A DNA stretch of 64,000 bases from Streptomyces albospinus (GTDB lineage Bacteria; Actinomycetota; Actinomycetes; Streptomycetales; Streptomycetaceae): positions 1 through 64,000 of the forward strand of contig NZ_BMRP01000001.1 of the NCBI RefSeq assembly GCF_014648695.1. Direction: 5' to 3'. The notes beneath the pieces were generated by a model. That model searched no databases and had not been told where the DNA came from. It saw only the letters and a program-made list of their open reading frames with translations. The position numbers and the translations under genes were made by a program. Below are positions 23,315 to 30,906 of this stretch, in pieces. The first letter of the stretch is position 1; each line of letters begins with the position of its first letter.

Positions 23315-23982
23315 TTCTCACTCTCCTTGATCACGTTCAGTAGGGACTGAGCGCCTCCCTGCTTGTAGGTCTCGGACACGTCGCCGATCCGCAGCCGCAT
23401 GCCTCGCGCGGAGCGAGGAAGGGAACGGCAGACCTTCGAGGTGAACTCCGCGCCGGCATCGTCCGGATCGCCCCAGACGCGCACGACGTTGAAGCCCGCG
23501 AGCATCCGGCGGTGGCGGGGCAGCCAGAGGGAAGCGCCAGGAAGGCCAACGACATGCAGGCCGAGCATGCGCAGGACGACCCTGTCGAGCTCGCCCTCGG
23601 TCACGTCGATGGTGTCCCCGGCCGCGTGGATGGAATCCACGCCGTACATCCTCGGAGGGTCCCCGGTGATGGTGTTGTACTTGCCGTGGTGGTGCGCGCG
23701 GTGATCGTGCTCCAGCAGGCACCGGAAGCGGATGGTCAGCGGTTGGCCGGCACGCCCCAGGTAGGGGATGGCGAGCATCCCGCGGAATCGCTCGTGTCCA
23801 GGGAAGGCGTCGTCACCGACGACGCCAAGCCGGTACGTAGCCGCTTCGGCCCTTCCGATCCCGCGATCCAGCAGGTACCTGGCGGCGTCCGCCGTAAGCG
23901 CTGCCTGATAGGTGGCTGTCGCCTCCTCCAGCGTCTTGCGTTGCGAGTCCGAGAGAGGCTGCAAGGGACTTCGCTCCGACAA
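23311..23982 (-). CDS. DnaG-like primase, TOPRIM catalytic part
   Basis: 223 residues from TTG 23982, with ggag 8 bases upstream. The N-terminal RNA-polymerase-like subdomain contains RYLLDRGIGRAEAATYRLGV, then the TOPRIM site VTEGELDRVVLRMLG (catalytic E) and RVWGDPDDAG (metal-binding DxD). The zinc-binding domain is encoded separately by the overlapping upstream gene. Makes RNA primers for phage replication in this family. Confidence 0.82.
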   Translation of the reverse strand: MSERSPLQPLSDSQRKTLEEATATYQAALTADAARYLLDRGIGRAEAATYRLGVVGDDAFPGHERFRGMLAIPYLGRAGQPLTIRFRCLLEHDHRAHHHGKYNTITGDPPRMYGVDSIHAAGDTIDVTEGELDRVVLRMLGLHVVGLPGASLWLPRHRRMLAGFNVVRVWGDPDDAGAEFTSKVCRSLPRSARGMRLRIGDVSETYKQGGAQSLLNVIKESEK

Positions 23983-24229
23983 AGGTCATCTCCTTCTCAA
24001 GGACGGTTGTGGCATAGCGGATGAGGAACTCGTAGCTGTCACCGCCCGCTTGGCAGGAGTGGCACTTCCACAGCTGCCGGGTGAGGTTGTACGAGAACGA
24101 CGGGGTGTTGTCCTCGTGCAGGGGACAGCGGGTCATGCCGATGGACCGTTCGGCGTTGTAGTCGACGTCGTAGTGCTCGAAGACGGCTTCGAGCGTCGGT
24201 TTCTCGTCGTGGTCTTCGCTGAAGCTCAT
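23813..24229 (-). CDS. Primase zinc-binding (CHC2-type) domain protein
   Basis: 138 residues from ATG 24229 (ATGA overlap). TRCPLHEDNTPSFSYNL then LWKCHSCQAGGDSYEFLIRY has the CxxH ... CxxC zinc ribbon of DnaG-type primases. After about residue 80 the frame (GGGDSHLSGSAYGGRRQV) looks like non-functional read-through, because the same DNA encodes the start of the TOPRIM protein in another frame (170-base overlap). Confidence 0.75.
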   Translation of the reverse strand: MSFSEDHDEKPTLEAVFEHYDVDYNAERSIGMTRCPLHEDNTPSFSYNLTRQLWKCHSCQAGGDSYEFLIRYATTVLEKEMTFVGAKSLAASLGLATQDAGGGDSHLSGSAYGGRRQVPAGSRDRKGRSGYVPAWRRR

Positions 24230-24366
24230 AGCAGCATCCAATTCAGGTCGGCCATCGGAACGTCATAGAACTCCTCGATTTCCACCAGGAGTTGCCCGTC
24301 GAACTCGGGGTCGTTGAGGCAGTCGAGAAAGGCGTCGAAGCCGCATGCTTCCTCGGCCGGGGTCAC
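24226..24366 (-). CDS. Small acidic phage protein (46 aa)
   Basis: GTG 24366 overlaps the previous stop (GTGA) and its own stop overlaps the next start (ATGA). Starts MTPAEEACGFDAFLDCLNDP, then LLVEIEEFYDVPMADLNWML. The tight packing supports a real gene despite its size. Function unknown. Confidence 0.6.
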   Translation of the reverse strand: MTPAEEACGFDAFLDCLNDPEFDGQLLVEIEEFYDVPMADLNWMLL

Positions 24367-24509
24367 GCGATCTGCTCCCCCCGAAAGAAGCCGCCGATGG
24401 TGTCATAGCCAAGGTCGCCGAGTCCCTGCGGCTGCGCGAATTCGAGGAACAGGCCGCCTAGCTCCTTGGCTAGACGCACCAGCTCGGCTTCCTCCTCGTA
24501 CGTGATCAC
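24363..24509 (-). CDS. Small phage protein (48 aa)
   Basis: GTG 24509 overlaps the resolvase stop (GTGA). Starts MITYEEEAELVRLAKELGGL, then LEFAQPQGLGDLGYDTIGGF. Predominantly helical; function unknown. Confidence 0.55.
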   Translation of the reverse strand: MITYEEEAELVRLAKELGGLFLEFAQPQGLGDLGYDTIGGFFRGEQIA

Positions 24510-24880
24510 TCGGGGTCCAGGTCGAAATACTCCTCGACCGTGGTGAGCACGAAAGCCTTGCGCCAGGACTTTCCGCGCCGCTTGACGACGACCACGGAAT
24601 CGACGAGGTCCGCGTCCAGGCCGCGGTGCTTGGCGAAGTTCTCGCGCTCGCGCATCGCCTCGTCGAGGAAGGGGCCGGGCTCGAATTTCGCGTTCTTGGC
24701 CTCGATCACCAGGAAGCGGCCGTCGTCCTCGCGGATGACCATGTCGCCTTCGTCTTCGATGCCGGCCAGGCGCAGGCTCTCGACGTCCTCCCCGAGGGCC
24801 CGCAGGCCCTCCCGCAGATCCGTCTCCCACACGGCGCCCTTGCGCCGGTTGGCCTTGTTGCGCATCGCTATCTCAGTCAC
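24506..24880 (-). CDS. PD-(D/E)XK Holliday-junction-resolvase-like nuclease
   Basis: 124 residues. GTG 24880 lies within the operator-like repeat 24876-24888, with ggag about 10 bases upstream. Core: VWETDLREGLRALG, then DEGDMVIREDDGRFLVIEAK (D about 46, E-x-K about 60-62), and VVVVKRRGKSWRKAFVLTTV. The size and motif spacing fit small Hjc-like resolvases or VRR-NUC-like nucleases of phages. Probably resolves replication intermediates. Confidence 0.72.
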   Translation of the reverse strand: MTEIAMRNKANRRKGAVWETDLREGLRALGEDVESLRLAGIEDEGDMVIREDDGRFLVIEAKNAKFEPGPFLDEAMRERENFAKHRGLDADLVDSVVVVKRRGKSWRKAFVLTTVEEYFDLDPE

Positions 24881-24888
24881 AGGTTTAC
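24876..24888 (-). repeat. Phage 13-bp inverted repeat containing the resolvase start
   Basis: GTAAACCTGTGAC on the minus strand; the GTG of the nuclease gene lies within it. A one-mismatch copy follows at 24924-24936. Confidence 0.75.
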
Positions 24889-24939
24889 ATCTCCGTCAAA
24901 GGAATGCCCGCTCCTGCGGGCTAGATACAGGTTAACACG

Positions 24940-25806
24940 TTAGGCAGCGTTGAGGATCTTCGTCGGCGACCAGGGTTGGGAGGGCGACGCGACGGGGATG
25001 CGTGTCTCCAGCTTGGAGAACCGGGTCAGTTCCGGGTGGCAACGCATGGACGCGTACCGCTTCGCGGTCGGGTCGCAGGGCCCCATCCTTTGCTTGATCA
25101 CCGCGACGCGGTACTCGTGCGAGGTCGGATCGAGCGCCACGGACAGCGACAGCTCGGGCTTTTCGCTCAAGCCGCCCTTGACCTGATCCCGGCTGGGCGG
25201 AGCCCACGGGTCGCTCTTCGCCTCCCACGACTTGTCGCTGGCGTGGTGGAGCACCATGACCGTGGCTCCGGTCGCACGGGCCAACTCGGTCAGCCCCGAC
25301 ATCACCGCCATCTGCTCGGTGTAGTCACTCTCTGCGCCCTCGAAGTCCATCAGGTTGTCGAAGACGAAGAGCTGCGGGAAGGCGTCCCATAGTTCGATGA
25401 ACGCCTCCAACTCCTCGTCCACCGACTTCCAGGTGATCGGGCTGCCGAAGGAGAAGGTGATGTTCGAGCCCGCGAGCGAGGACAGGTACTCCTGGCGATG
25501 CCGGCCACCGGCCGCCATGCCTGCCTCGACCATCTCCGTCGTATCGCCGGTCGCCATCGAAGCGAGCCGCGACGAGGCAGTGAAGGCGCTCATGTCGGCG
25601 GAGAAGTAGAGGGTGGGCAAGTTCATCTGGGCCGCCCAGTACAGCGCGAAGCCCGACTTCTGGGTGCCGGACCTTCCGGCGATCATGATGACTTCGCCAT
25701 GCCGGGGGCGGCAGCCCATCGCGTACAGGGCCTCGAACGCTTCGACACGCGGCAGCTCCTTGCCGGACTCGGCATGGAGGGCGAGTGACCTTGCTGGGGT
25801 GAGCAA
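24940..25806 (-). CDS. DnaB/RecA-like replicative ATPase (helicase)
   Basis: 288 residues from TTG 25806, preceded by gaggagag. Walker A variant IAGRSGTQKSGFAL (about 43-56), a Walker B-type QLFVFDNLMDF, then ATVMVLHHASD with a sensor-like HH and a loop before GGLSEKPELSLSV. It matches the single RecA-like domain helicases of actinophages. With primase and resolvase it forms the replication module. The 59 bases upstream of the resolvase, after this gene, hold a near-operator at 24924-24936 and a small gcccg/cgggc hairpin. Confidence 0.78.
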   Translation of the reverse strand: MLTPARSLALHAESGKELPRVEAFEALYAMGCRPRHGEVIMIAGRSGTQKSGFALYWAAQMNLPTLYFSADMSAFTASSRLASMATGDTTEMVEAGMAAGGRHRQEYLSSLAGSNITFSFGSPITWKSVDEELEAFIELWDAFPQLFVFDNLMDFEGAESDYTEQMAVMSGLTELARATGATVMVLHHASDKSWEAKSDPWAPPSRDQVKGGLSEKPELSLSVALDPTSHEYRVAVIKQRMGPCDPTAKRYASMRCHPELTRFSKLETRIPVASPSQPWSPTKILNAA

Positions 25807-25884
25807 TTCGGAACTCTCCTCTCGGAAATAGGGCCAGGGGCGAGAGGGGGCCGACCCGCAGGTCAGCCCCCGCACCTCGCGGTG

Positions 25885-26322
25885 TCAGTCGAAGTCGGGC
25901 GCGTCGGCGACGGCCTTGGCCACCGCGGCTTCGCGCTTCGTGGCGTAGTCGATGACGGCCTGGCGGACCGAGGCGTCCGCAACCGGACGCCAGACCCATG
26001 CGGGATGTGCGCCCGGACGCTTCGGGGGCACCTGGGTCACGGTGACGATGGTCGCGCCCCCGATGACGGTCTCAAGGTCGCGGGCGAGGAGCGTCTGTTC
26101 CACGCGGGTGCCCTTGGTGATCTCGGGGCTGAGCGCTGCGAGCTGCTCGCGGGACTTGAAGACGGAGATGTCGCAGAGGGCCGAGTCCTTCGGCCCGTTC
26201 GGGGTGGGGCGCTGCCGGTCGAAGGAGTTCACCTCAACGAGGATCGCGATGGCGTCCACGTTGTCCTTCGGCTTGAACCAGCCGCCGCCCTGGGTGGGGA
26301 TGTCGATGAAGTTCAGAGTCAC
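25885..26322 (-). CDS. Phage hypothetical protein, possible ssDNA-binding role
   Basis: 145 residues; GTG 26322 with cagga 9 bases upstream. LNFIDIPTQGGGWFKPKDNV then AIAILVEVNSFDRQRPTPNG and TIVTVTQVPPKRPGAHPAW. The beta-rich first 110 residues would suit an OB-like fold and the gene lies in the replication module, but no diagnostic motif is seen. Confidence 0.6.
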   Translation of the reverse strand: MTLNFIDIPTQGGGWFKPKDNVDAIAILVEVNSFDRQRPTPNGPKDSALCDISVFKSREQLAALSPEITKGTRVEQTLLARDLETVIGGATIVTVTQVPPKRPGAHPAWVWRPVADASVRQAVIDYATKREAAVAKAVADAPDFD

Positions 26323-26348
26323 TAAGTCTGTCTCCTGGTTTTGGGGAT

Positions 26349-26492
26349 TCACTCGTTGATGCAGCGGGCGGGTGCGTCGCCCGCCTTCAGGGGGGTGCAC
26401 AGCCCGCACGGGGCTGCGACCCAGGTCCAGATGGATGCCGCGAGCAAGGCTGCGGCGATGGTCATGGCGAGGGCGGGGCGAGCGGCTTTCAC
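26349..26492 (-). CDS. Small membrane protein (47 aa)
   Basis: GTG 26492 overlaps the upstream stop (GTGA). One membrane span MTIAAALLAASIWTWVAAPC, then CTPLKAGDAPARCINE with two further cysteines. Function unknown. Confidence 0.5.
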   Translation of the reverse strand: MKAARPALAMTIAAALLAASIWTWVAAPCGLCTPLKAGDAPARCINE

Positions 26493-26953
26493 GCGACCTG
26501 CTTCAGCGCCCGGCCCTTGGCCTTGTAGGCGGTCATGACAGTCGGGTCGGCGAAGAACGACTGGTTGGCGGCCCATACCTTCTGGAGGTCGGCCACGCTG
26601 GTCTGTTTGGCGATCTCGCCGAGAATCCAGCCGTTCGGCTCTTCCTTCGCGGCTGGCGCCGGTGTGGCACTTGCAGCCGCCCACGGGTCGTCCTCATCCG
26701 AAGGGGCCTCGGTGGCGACGATCCGCCCGCCCAGTAGGCCGGCAATGTTGCCGGTGCCGTGCGCGATGCTCGTCGCCTCGACGACCAGCTCGCTGAGCGT
26801 TAGGCTAGTAACAGGTTCACACTCGAACCCGAAGTAGTCGATGATCTGCTTGCGGACGACCTCCGAGGGTCCGCGGAAGACCGCCCAGGTGTCCTCGTAG
26901 CCCTTGCCGTACTTGATCGTTACGGTGATGCCGTGCTCGTGCGACTCACTCAC
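26489..26953 (-). CDS. Phage hypothetical protein (154 aa)
   Basis: Contains TVTIKYGKGYEDTWAVFRGP, IDYFGFECEPVTSLTLSELV, and a C-terminal SVADLQKVWAANQSFF. Found next to Cas4-like nuclease genes in several actinophages as far as I recall, but without known activity. An exact copy of the 13-bp operator-like repeat lies inside its coding sequence (26808-26820). Confidence 0.6.
   Translation of the reverse strand: MSESHEHGITVTIKYGKGYEDTWAVFRGPSEVVRKQIIDYFGFECEPVTSLTLSELVVEATSIAHGTGNIAGLLGGRIVATEAPSDEDDPWAAASATPAPAAKEEPNGWILGEIAKQTSVADLQKVWAANQSFFADPTVMTAYKAKGRALKQVA
26808..26820 (-). repeat. Phage 13-bp inverted repeat inside a coding sequence
   Basis: GTGAACCTGTTAC on the minus strand, coding for part of ECEPVTS in the 154-residue protein. 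Confidence 0.65.
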
Positions 26954-26976
26954 TCCGTCGTTCTCTCTGATCTGCT

Positions 26977-26989
26977 GTTACAGGTTAAC
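26977..26989 (-). repeat. Phage 13-bp inverted repeat, perfect palindromic form
   Basis: GTTAACCTGTAAC on the minus strand in the gap between the nuclease (27003) and the 154-residue gene. Confidence 0.78.
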
Positions 26990-27002
26990 ACCTGTGGTCG
27001 AG

Positions 27003-27938
27003 TTAAGCGGCCGTGGAGTGCGTGATCCGGGTCACCCAGGGGCGCATGGCGTCGCGGACGCCGCGCATCTGCCGGATGTCGCGGGACAGCTTGGCGGCTC
27101 GCCATCCGATCTCCAAGTTCACCCAGTACAGGGTGCATTCGCCGGAGCCTGCGGGCAGGTGGATGATGATGCCCCACTGCTGCGATACCTCGGGCAGTGG
27201 CGCGTACGCCGTCACTGCCTCCTTGGCCGGCACGGACGCCTTCTTCCAGGCCGTAAGCGCCTTGCGGTTCGAGGTGTCCACGGGGAAGCGGGTGTGGTCG
27301 TAGAACTCGCCGCGCGAGTACACCGCGAGCTGGGATGCCATCTTCAGTGCGCCGTACTGGACGGAGCCCGTCTTCAGGTCGCCGATGAAGAGCCCGTCGA
27401 GGGGTTCGCCGTCCGGGCCGGGCCCGCTGTAGGACAGCAGCCGATCGAACGTGCCGCCGACGGCCAACTCGGGTACGACGACGAACTGTTCGACGCCTTG
27501 GATGTCGAAGTCGACTGTCGCGGCCATGTAGGCGGACATGTCCCGCAGGTCGAGTTCCGAGGTGGTGGCGGGTAGAGGGTCGCCGCGGTCAACGTACTCG
27601 GACAGGGTGTGGAGGTGGGTTCCGCGCTCGCGCTTGGCGTTGGCGCCGGAAAGGCTGACGGCCCGCTCGGTCAGGGCGTTGAGCTGCCGCTTGTCGGCTG
27701 CGTCGTCGGGGTTGAGGTCGCGTACGGCGTTCAGGATCGAGGGTTGTCGGGCGGCGCCCACGAGGGTCATGCGCTTGCCCCAGGCGGTCAAGGAGCTCTT
27801 GTCCTCGATCGCGTCGATGAAGGTGGTCGTCCGGGTCAAGGCGGTTGGCTTCCCACCCCCTTTGGGGACGACGAGCGGTCGGTCCCAGCCGTCGCGGGGC
27901 ACCCCTGGGGAGGGGGCGGTGATGTCGACAAACCTCAT
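27003..27938 (-). CDS. Cas4/RecB-like PD-(D/E)XK exonuclease
   Basis: 311 residues from ATG 27938 behind ggagccgcttaacc. RERGTHLHTLSEYVDRG carries the conserved H of RecB-family nucleases; ELAVGGTFDRLLSY supplies the first aspartate and LFIGDLKTGS the D-x-K, followed by QLAVYSRGEFY. No cysteine cluster for a Cas4 Fe-S centre is visible. Likely a phage recombination or host-DNA-processing exonuclease. Confidence 0.75.
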   Translation of the reverse strand: MRFVDITAPSPGVPRDGWDRPLVVPKGGGKPTALTRTTTFIDAIEDKSSLTAWGKRMTLVGAARQPSILNAVRDLNPDDAADKRQLNALTERAVSLSGANAKRERGTHLHTLSEYVDRGDPLPATTSELDLRDMSAYMAATVDFDIQGVEQFVVVPELAVGGTFDRLLSYSGPGPDGEPLDGLFIGDLKTGSVQYGALKMASQLAVYSRGEFYDHTRFPVDTSNRKALTAWKKASVPAKEAVTAYAPLPEVSQQWGIIIHLPAGSGECTLYWVNLEIGWRAAKLSRDIRQMRGVRDAMRPWVTRITHSTAA

Positions 27939-27940
27939 GG

Positions 27941-28213
27941 TTAAGCGGCTCCTTCGAGGTAGGTGTCCTGATCGAAAACGCATCGGGCGAGGTCCATGCG
28001 GATACGCCCGTCACCAAGGAAGAACGGCTCACCTTCGCTCTCGTCGAGAGGCTCCAGGCCGCGGGCTCGGATGGCTTCGAGAGCTGAGCGCACCACAGTG
28101 GTCGTCACGTCCTGGTCGAAGGTGAGGTGGTAGTCCCACTCTTCTTCGTTGACGTACAGCACGGCGCCTTCGGCGACGCGCGAAGTGTCCCCCCGGGACA
28201 CAGTTGCGCTCAT
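27941..28213 (-). CDS. Phage hypothetical protein (90 aa)
   Basis: ATG 28213, gaaggaacatagctgcc upstream. VLYVNEEEWDYHLTFDQDVT then VRSALEAIRARGLEPLDESE: beta-alpha arrangement. First gene of the replication transcript. A near-operator (28232-28244) sits 20 bases before its start. Confidence 0.55.
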   Translation of the reverse strand: MSATVSRGDTSRVAEGAVLYVNEEEWDYHLTFDQDVTTTVVRSALEAIRARGLEPLDESEGEPFFLGDGRIRMDLARCVFDQDTYLEGAA

Positions 28214-28452
28214 GGCAGCTATGTTCCTTCTGTAAATCTGTAACTAAGACAGTTCTATGCGTAGGGAAAATTTCCGTCAAGTCGGATTTACGTGTCGAAC
28301 CTGTGATCCCCCGCACGCCCCTGAGCTGCCCCTTAAGGGCGACTTAAGGCTATGCGGAGGGGGTACGTCCGATATCCACCCCGAGAATGAGAAGCCCCCC
28401 GCCGGATCTCCGACAGGGGGATGATGCGAACAGTCGTTCGAGTACGGCAGGA
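28214..28452. other. Intergenic region of the early operon
   Basis: No gene is seen. Includes a near-operator at 28232-28244, a partial acctgtgat at about 28297, an AT-richer stretch ggaaaatttccg at 28264-28275, and a C5/G5 inverted repeat at about 28395-28421 that could end the 28453-28902 transcript. Confidence 0.4.
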
Positions 28453-28902
28453 TCAATCCTGCGCCTTGTTGCCCGTCTTCGTTGCGGGCGGGTGGATCAG
28501 CTCCGCGTCTCCTTCGGTGCGGGGCACGTAGAACCAGCCGTCCGGGTGCTCCGGGTCGTAGTGGACAACGACGTCCTCCGCCTTCAGGTCGGCCTTCCAG
28601 GAGGCCAGGCGCTTGGTGTCTTCCGGGGTCAGCTCCTTGCCGGCCTTCCGGCGTGCCTCGGCGCGCAGCATCAGCACGGGGTACGCGTACCGATGCTCCT
28701 CCTTCACCTTCCAGGGGATCAGTTCGTCATCTCGAACATTGCGACGGTCCAGCCCGCGACGGCGGCGAAACGTCGCCCACATGCCCCGGGTGGTCTCGAT
28801 CCCGTACTTCTTCTCGTACGTCTCGATCATCCAGTCGTACGTGCGGTTCTCCTCGAACCAGCGAAGTACCTCGGACTCGTCGACGATCTTCTTGGCTCCC
28901 AC
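28453..28902 (-). CDS. Phage HTH DNA-binding protein (immunity-region type)
   Basis: 149 residues; GTG 28902. KKIVDESEVLRWFEENRTYD then TTRGMWATFRRRRGLDRRNV resembles a helix-turn-helix with an arginine-rich helix; DELIPWKVKEEHRYAYPVLM and VVHYDPEHPDGWFYVPRTE are well-kept blocks in a common actinophage protein. It is divergent from the plus-strand block at 29 kb with operator-like repeats between, so it is the best candidate in the window for a phage regulator. Confidence 0.65.
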   Translation of the reverse strand: MGAKKIVDESEVLRWFEENRTYDWMIETYEKKYGIETTRGMWATFRRRRGLDRRNVRDDELIPWKVKEEHRYAYPVLMLRAEARRKAGKELTPEDTKRLASWKADLKAEDVVVHYDPEHPDGWFYVPRTEGDAELIHPPATKTGNKAQD

Positions 28903-29125
28903 TGGTCTCTCGTCTCAGGTGAAGTCCTGCTCAGGGTCGAACTCTTGTTACATAGTTGCGCAGGGGTCTTCGAGCTGTCAAACTGTAACAAGACCAAGAT
29001 CGTCAGCGCTCCAACGCTGACGGCACACAGAAATGACCCCGGTCAGCGCTCCAACGCTGTCCGGGGCCTCTACCCGGCAGCGCGCGAACGCTTTCGGGTA
29101 CTACACCAGGAGATATGAGCTCCCA
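28903..29125. promoter_or_regulatory. Divergent control region with operator-like repeats and 18-bp iterons
   Basis: Between divergent genes at 28902 (minus) and 29126 (plus). It contains two degenerate copies of the phage inverted repeat (28947-28959 and 28977-28989) and two perfect 18-bp direct repeats. It is placed as a switch region and possible replication origin. Confidence 0.5.
29002..29059 (+). repeat. Two perfect 18-bp direct repeats, 40 bp apart
   Basis: gtcagcgctccaacgctg at 29002-29019 and again at 29042-29059. Each contains the inverted pair cagcg/cgctg. They lie just upstream of the initiator-like gene, as iterons or operators would. Confidence 0.7.
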
Positions 29126-30055
29126 GTGCGTATTCAGCGTACCCCTCGACGTGCCCATTTCACGATCGTGGGCAATGACGTGCTCCGCAACCGTGAGCTG
29201 TCCTTCACAGCCCGAGGCATCCTCGGCTACCTGCTGAGCCTCCCTGACGGCGCCGACGAAGACGTACGCAAGCTCGCCGACAAGAACCCCAAGATCGGCC
29301 GCAAAGGCATCCGGGACGCCGTGGACGAGCTGATCTCCAAGGGCTACTACTTCCGGCACACCTACCGGGACGACCGAGGCCGCGTACGTACGGACACCTA
29401 CGTGTTCGACACTCCGCAGGAGACCTTCCTTCCGACTCCCGCCATGCCGGGAACCGGCGCCCCGACGCCTGGCTCTGCGGGAAGCCTCCCTTCGGGAGTT
29501 AAGGATCTTGTCTCTAAGAACGAAGACAAGACCCCTCCCGCCTCCCCGGACGCTGAGCCCGAGGGGGCTCCGGCTGACCGCGGGGAAGGGGACGCGCAGC
29601 ACACACGGGAGGCCGCACGGCTCCTGGCCCGCCTCGGCTCCGTCGACAGCCGCCTGAAGCTCACCGCCAAGCAGACCACCGCCCTCGCACCCCTTGCGGC
29701 TGAATGGCTCAGCCGTGGCGCCACCATCGCCGAGATCACCGACGCCACCACCCAGGGCCTCCCGCAGCGCGTGTACTCTGCCGCGAAGCTCGTCGCCGAC
29801 CGGCTCCAGCGCAAGATGCCCGAGCCGCGCCGCCAGTGGAAGACCTACGCCGACTGCGCGGACGGCTGCGGCCGACTCCTGCCCGCAGGGCAGGACTCTG
29901 GCATCTGCGCCGTCTGCGCTGGCATCGTGCCGCCGCCGCTCTTCACTGAGCTCGTCCGTGACGCCGAGCTTGACGGCGACCTCCTGAGTCACGTCACCGG
30001 AGCTGGGGCCGAACTGATCGCCGCCATCCGCGCCCGCAAGGCCGCCCGCGCCTGA
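29126..30055 (+). CDS. Winged-helix replication-initiator-like phage protein
   Basis: 309 residues from GTG 29126; the frame stays open back to 29033 but that part crosses the repeats. HFTIVGNDVLRNRELSFTAR then GILGYLLSLPDGADEDVRKL and KIGRKGIRDAVDELISKGYY form a winged-helix domain (about 10-85) like phage O-type initiators. A disordered Pro-rich linker follows, then a C-terminal cysteine cluster CADGCGRLLPAGQDSGICAV and a further CAG (possible zinc site). A transcriptional role is also possible. Confidence 0.65.
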   Translation: MRIQRTPRRAHFTIVGNDVLRNRELSFTARGILGYLLSLPDGADEDVRKLADKNPKIGRKGIRDAVDELISKGYYFRHTYRDDRGRVRTDTYVFDTPQETFLPTPAMPGTGAPTPGSAGSLPSGVKDLVSKNEDKTPPASPDAEPEGAPADRGEGDAQHTREAARLLARLGSVDSRLKLTAKQTTALAPLAAEWLSRGATIAEITDATTQGLPQRVYSAAKLVADRLQRKMPEPRRQWKTYADCADGCGRLLPAGQDSGICAVCAGIVPPPLFTELVRDAELDGDLLSHVTGAGAELIAAIRARKAARA

Positions 30056-30102
30056 CCGGCGCCGCCGCACACCTCTCACCGCGCACCCCGATAGGAACAC
30101 CC

Positions 30103-30822
30103 ATGCCCAGCTCCCGCCTGCCCTGGTACGCCTACGTCCTCGGCGGCCTGGTCCTCGTCGTCGCCCTGATGATGTCGGCCCCCGGTGAGTACCAGCTCGC
30201 CCGCGTCGCCGGATGGGGCGAACTCGTCGCGGCCGGCATGCCGGTCTGCATGTCCGTCTACACGGCCTTCGCCGTCTGGTTCGTCGAGACCAGGCGCAAG
30301 GGCGAGAAAGGGCGAGGCACGGCCATCGTCGGGGCGATCTGCGCGCTGACGATGACACTGTCCGGTCAGGTCGTGGCCCACTGGATCGCCGCCGGAGACA
30401 TGCAGTCATCCATGGCCCTGACCGCCGCCGTCTCCTCGGTGCCCGCGATCGTCGTCGGCCACGTCGCCCACATGATCATCCGGGCCGCCCGCCAGGAAGC
30501 CGTCGTCGAGCCGCAGCTCGACACGCACGCGAGCGAGTACCTGGAGGAGGTGTCGCACGAGCCCCGGCCGGACGAGCCGCAGGAGGAGCCCCAGCAGGAG
30601 GCCCTCGACATCGAGATCCCCGTCGACGAGGTGGCCCAGGCCCGCGCCCGGCGCCGCCCCGGACGCCCCGGACCCTCGATCGAGGATCTGAAGAAGGCCG
30701 CCGAGACCCTCCGAGCCCAGGGCGAGGAAGTGAACGGCCCCAATCTCGCGAAGGCCATGGGACGGCACCGCCGCCAGGGCTCCCGCTACCTCGCCATGCT
30801 CAACGACGCCCCGACCGGCTGA
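30103..30822 (+). CDS. Membrane protein with C-terminal HTH, DUF2637-like
   Basis: 239 residues. Four hydrophobic spans are expected: YAYVLGGLVLVVALMMSA, VAAGMPVCMSVYTAFAVWFV, TAIVGAICALTMTLSGQVV and MALTAAVSSVPAIVVGHVAH. Then comes an acidic linker and a C-terminal HTH-like GEEVNGPNLAKAMGRHRRQG. This resembles DUF2637 Spd-type proteins of Streptomyces plasmids. The same HTH ending is found in the protein at 51391-51768. Confidence 0.7.
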   Translation: MPSSRLPWYAYVLGGLVLVVALMMSAPGEYQLARVAGWGELVAAGMPVCMSVYTAFAVWFVETRRKGEKGRGTAIVGAICALTMTLSGQVVAHWIAAGDMQSSMALTAAVSSVPAIVVGHVAHMIIRAARQEAVVEPQLDTHASEYLEEVSHEPRPDEPQEEPQQEALDIEIPVDEVAQARARRRPGRPGPSIEDLKKAAETLRAQGEEVNGPNLAKAMGRHRRQGSRYLAMLNDAPTG

Positions 30823-30906
30823 TCAACCCCGCCAACCTTCGCCGTGCGGGACAATCCTCACGATGAGTCCCGCACGGCGAGGAGACGCGGAGAAGTGGAA
30901 GTAACA

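Noticed and set aside
28395..28421. Strong terminator at the end of the 28453-28902 gene
   Set aside because: Only five G:C pairs around a 15-base loop and no U-run; mentioned under the intergenic entry but not listed separately.
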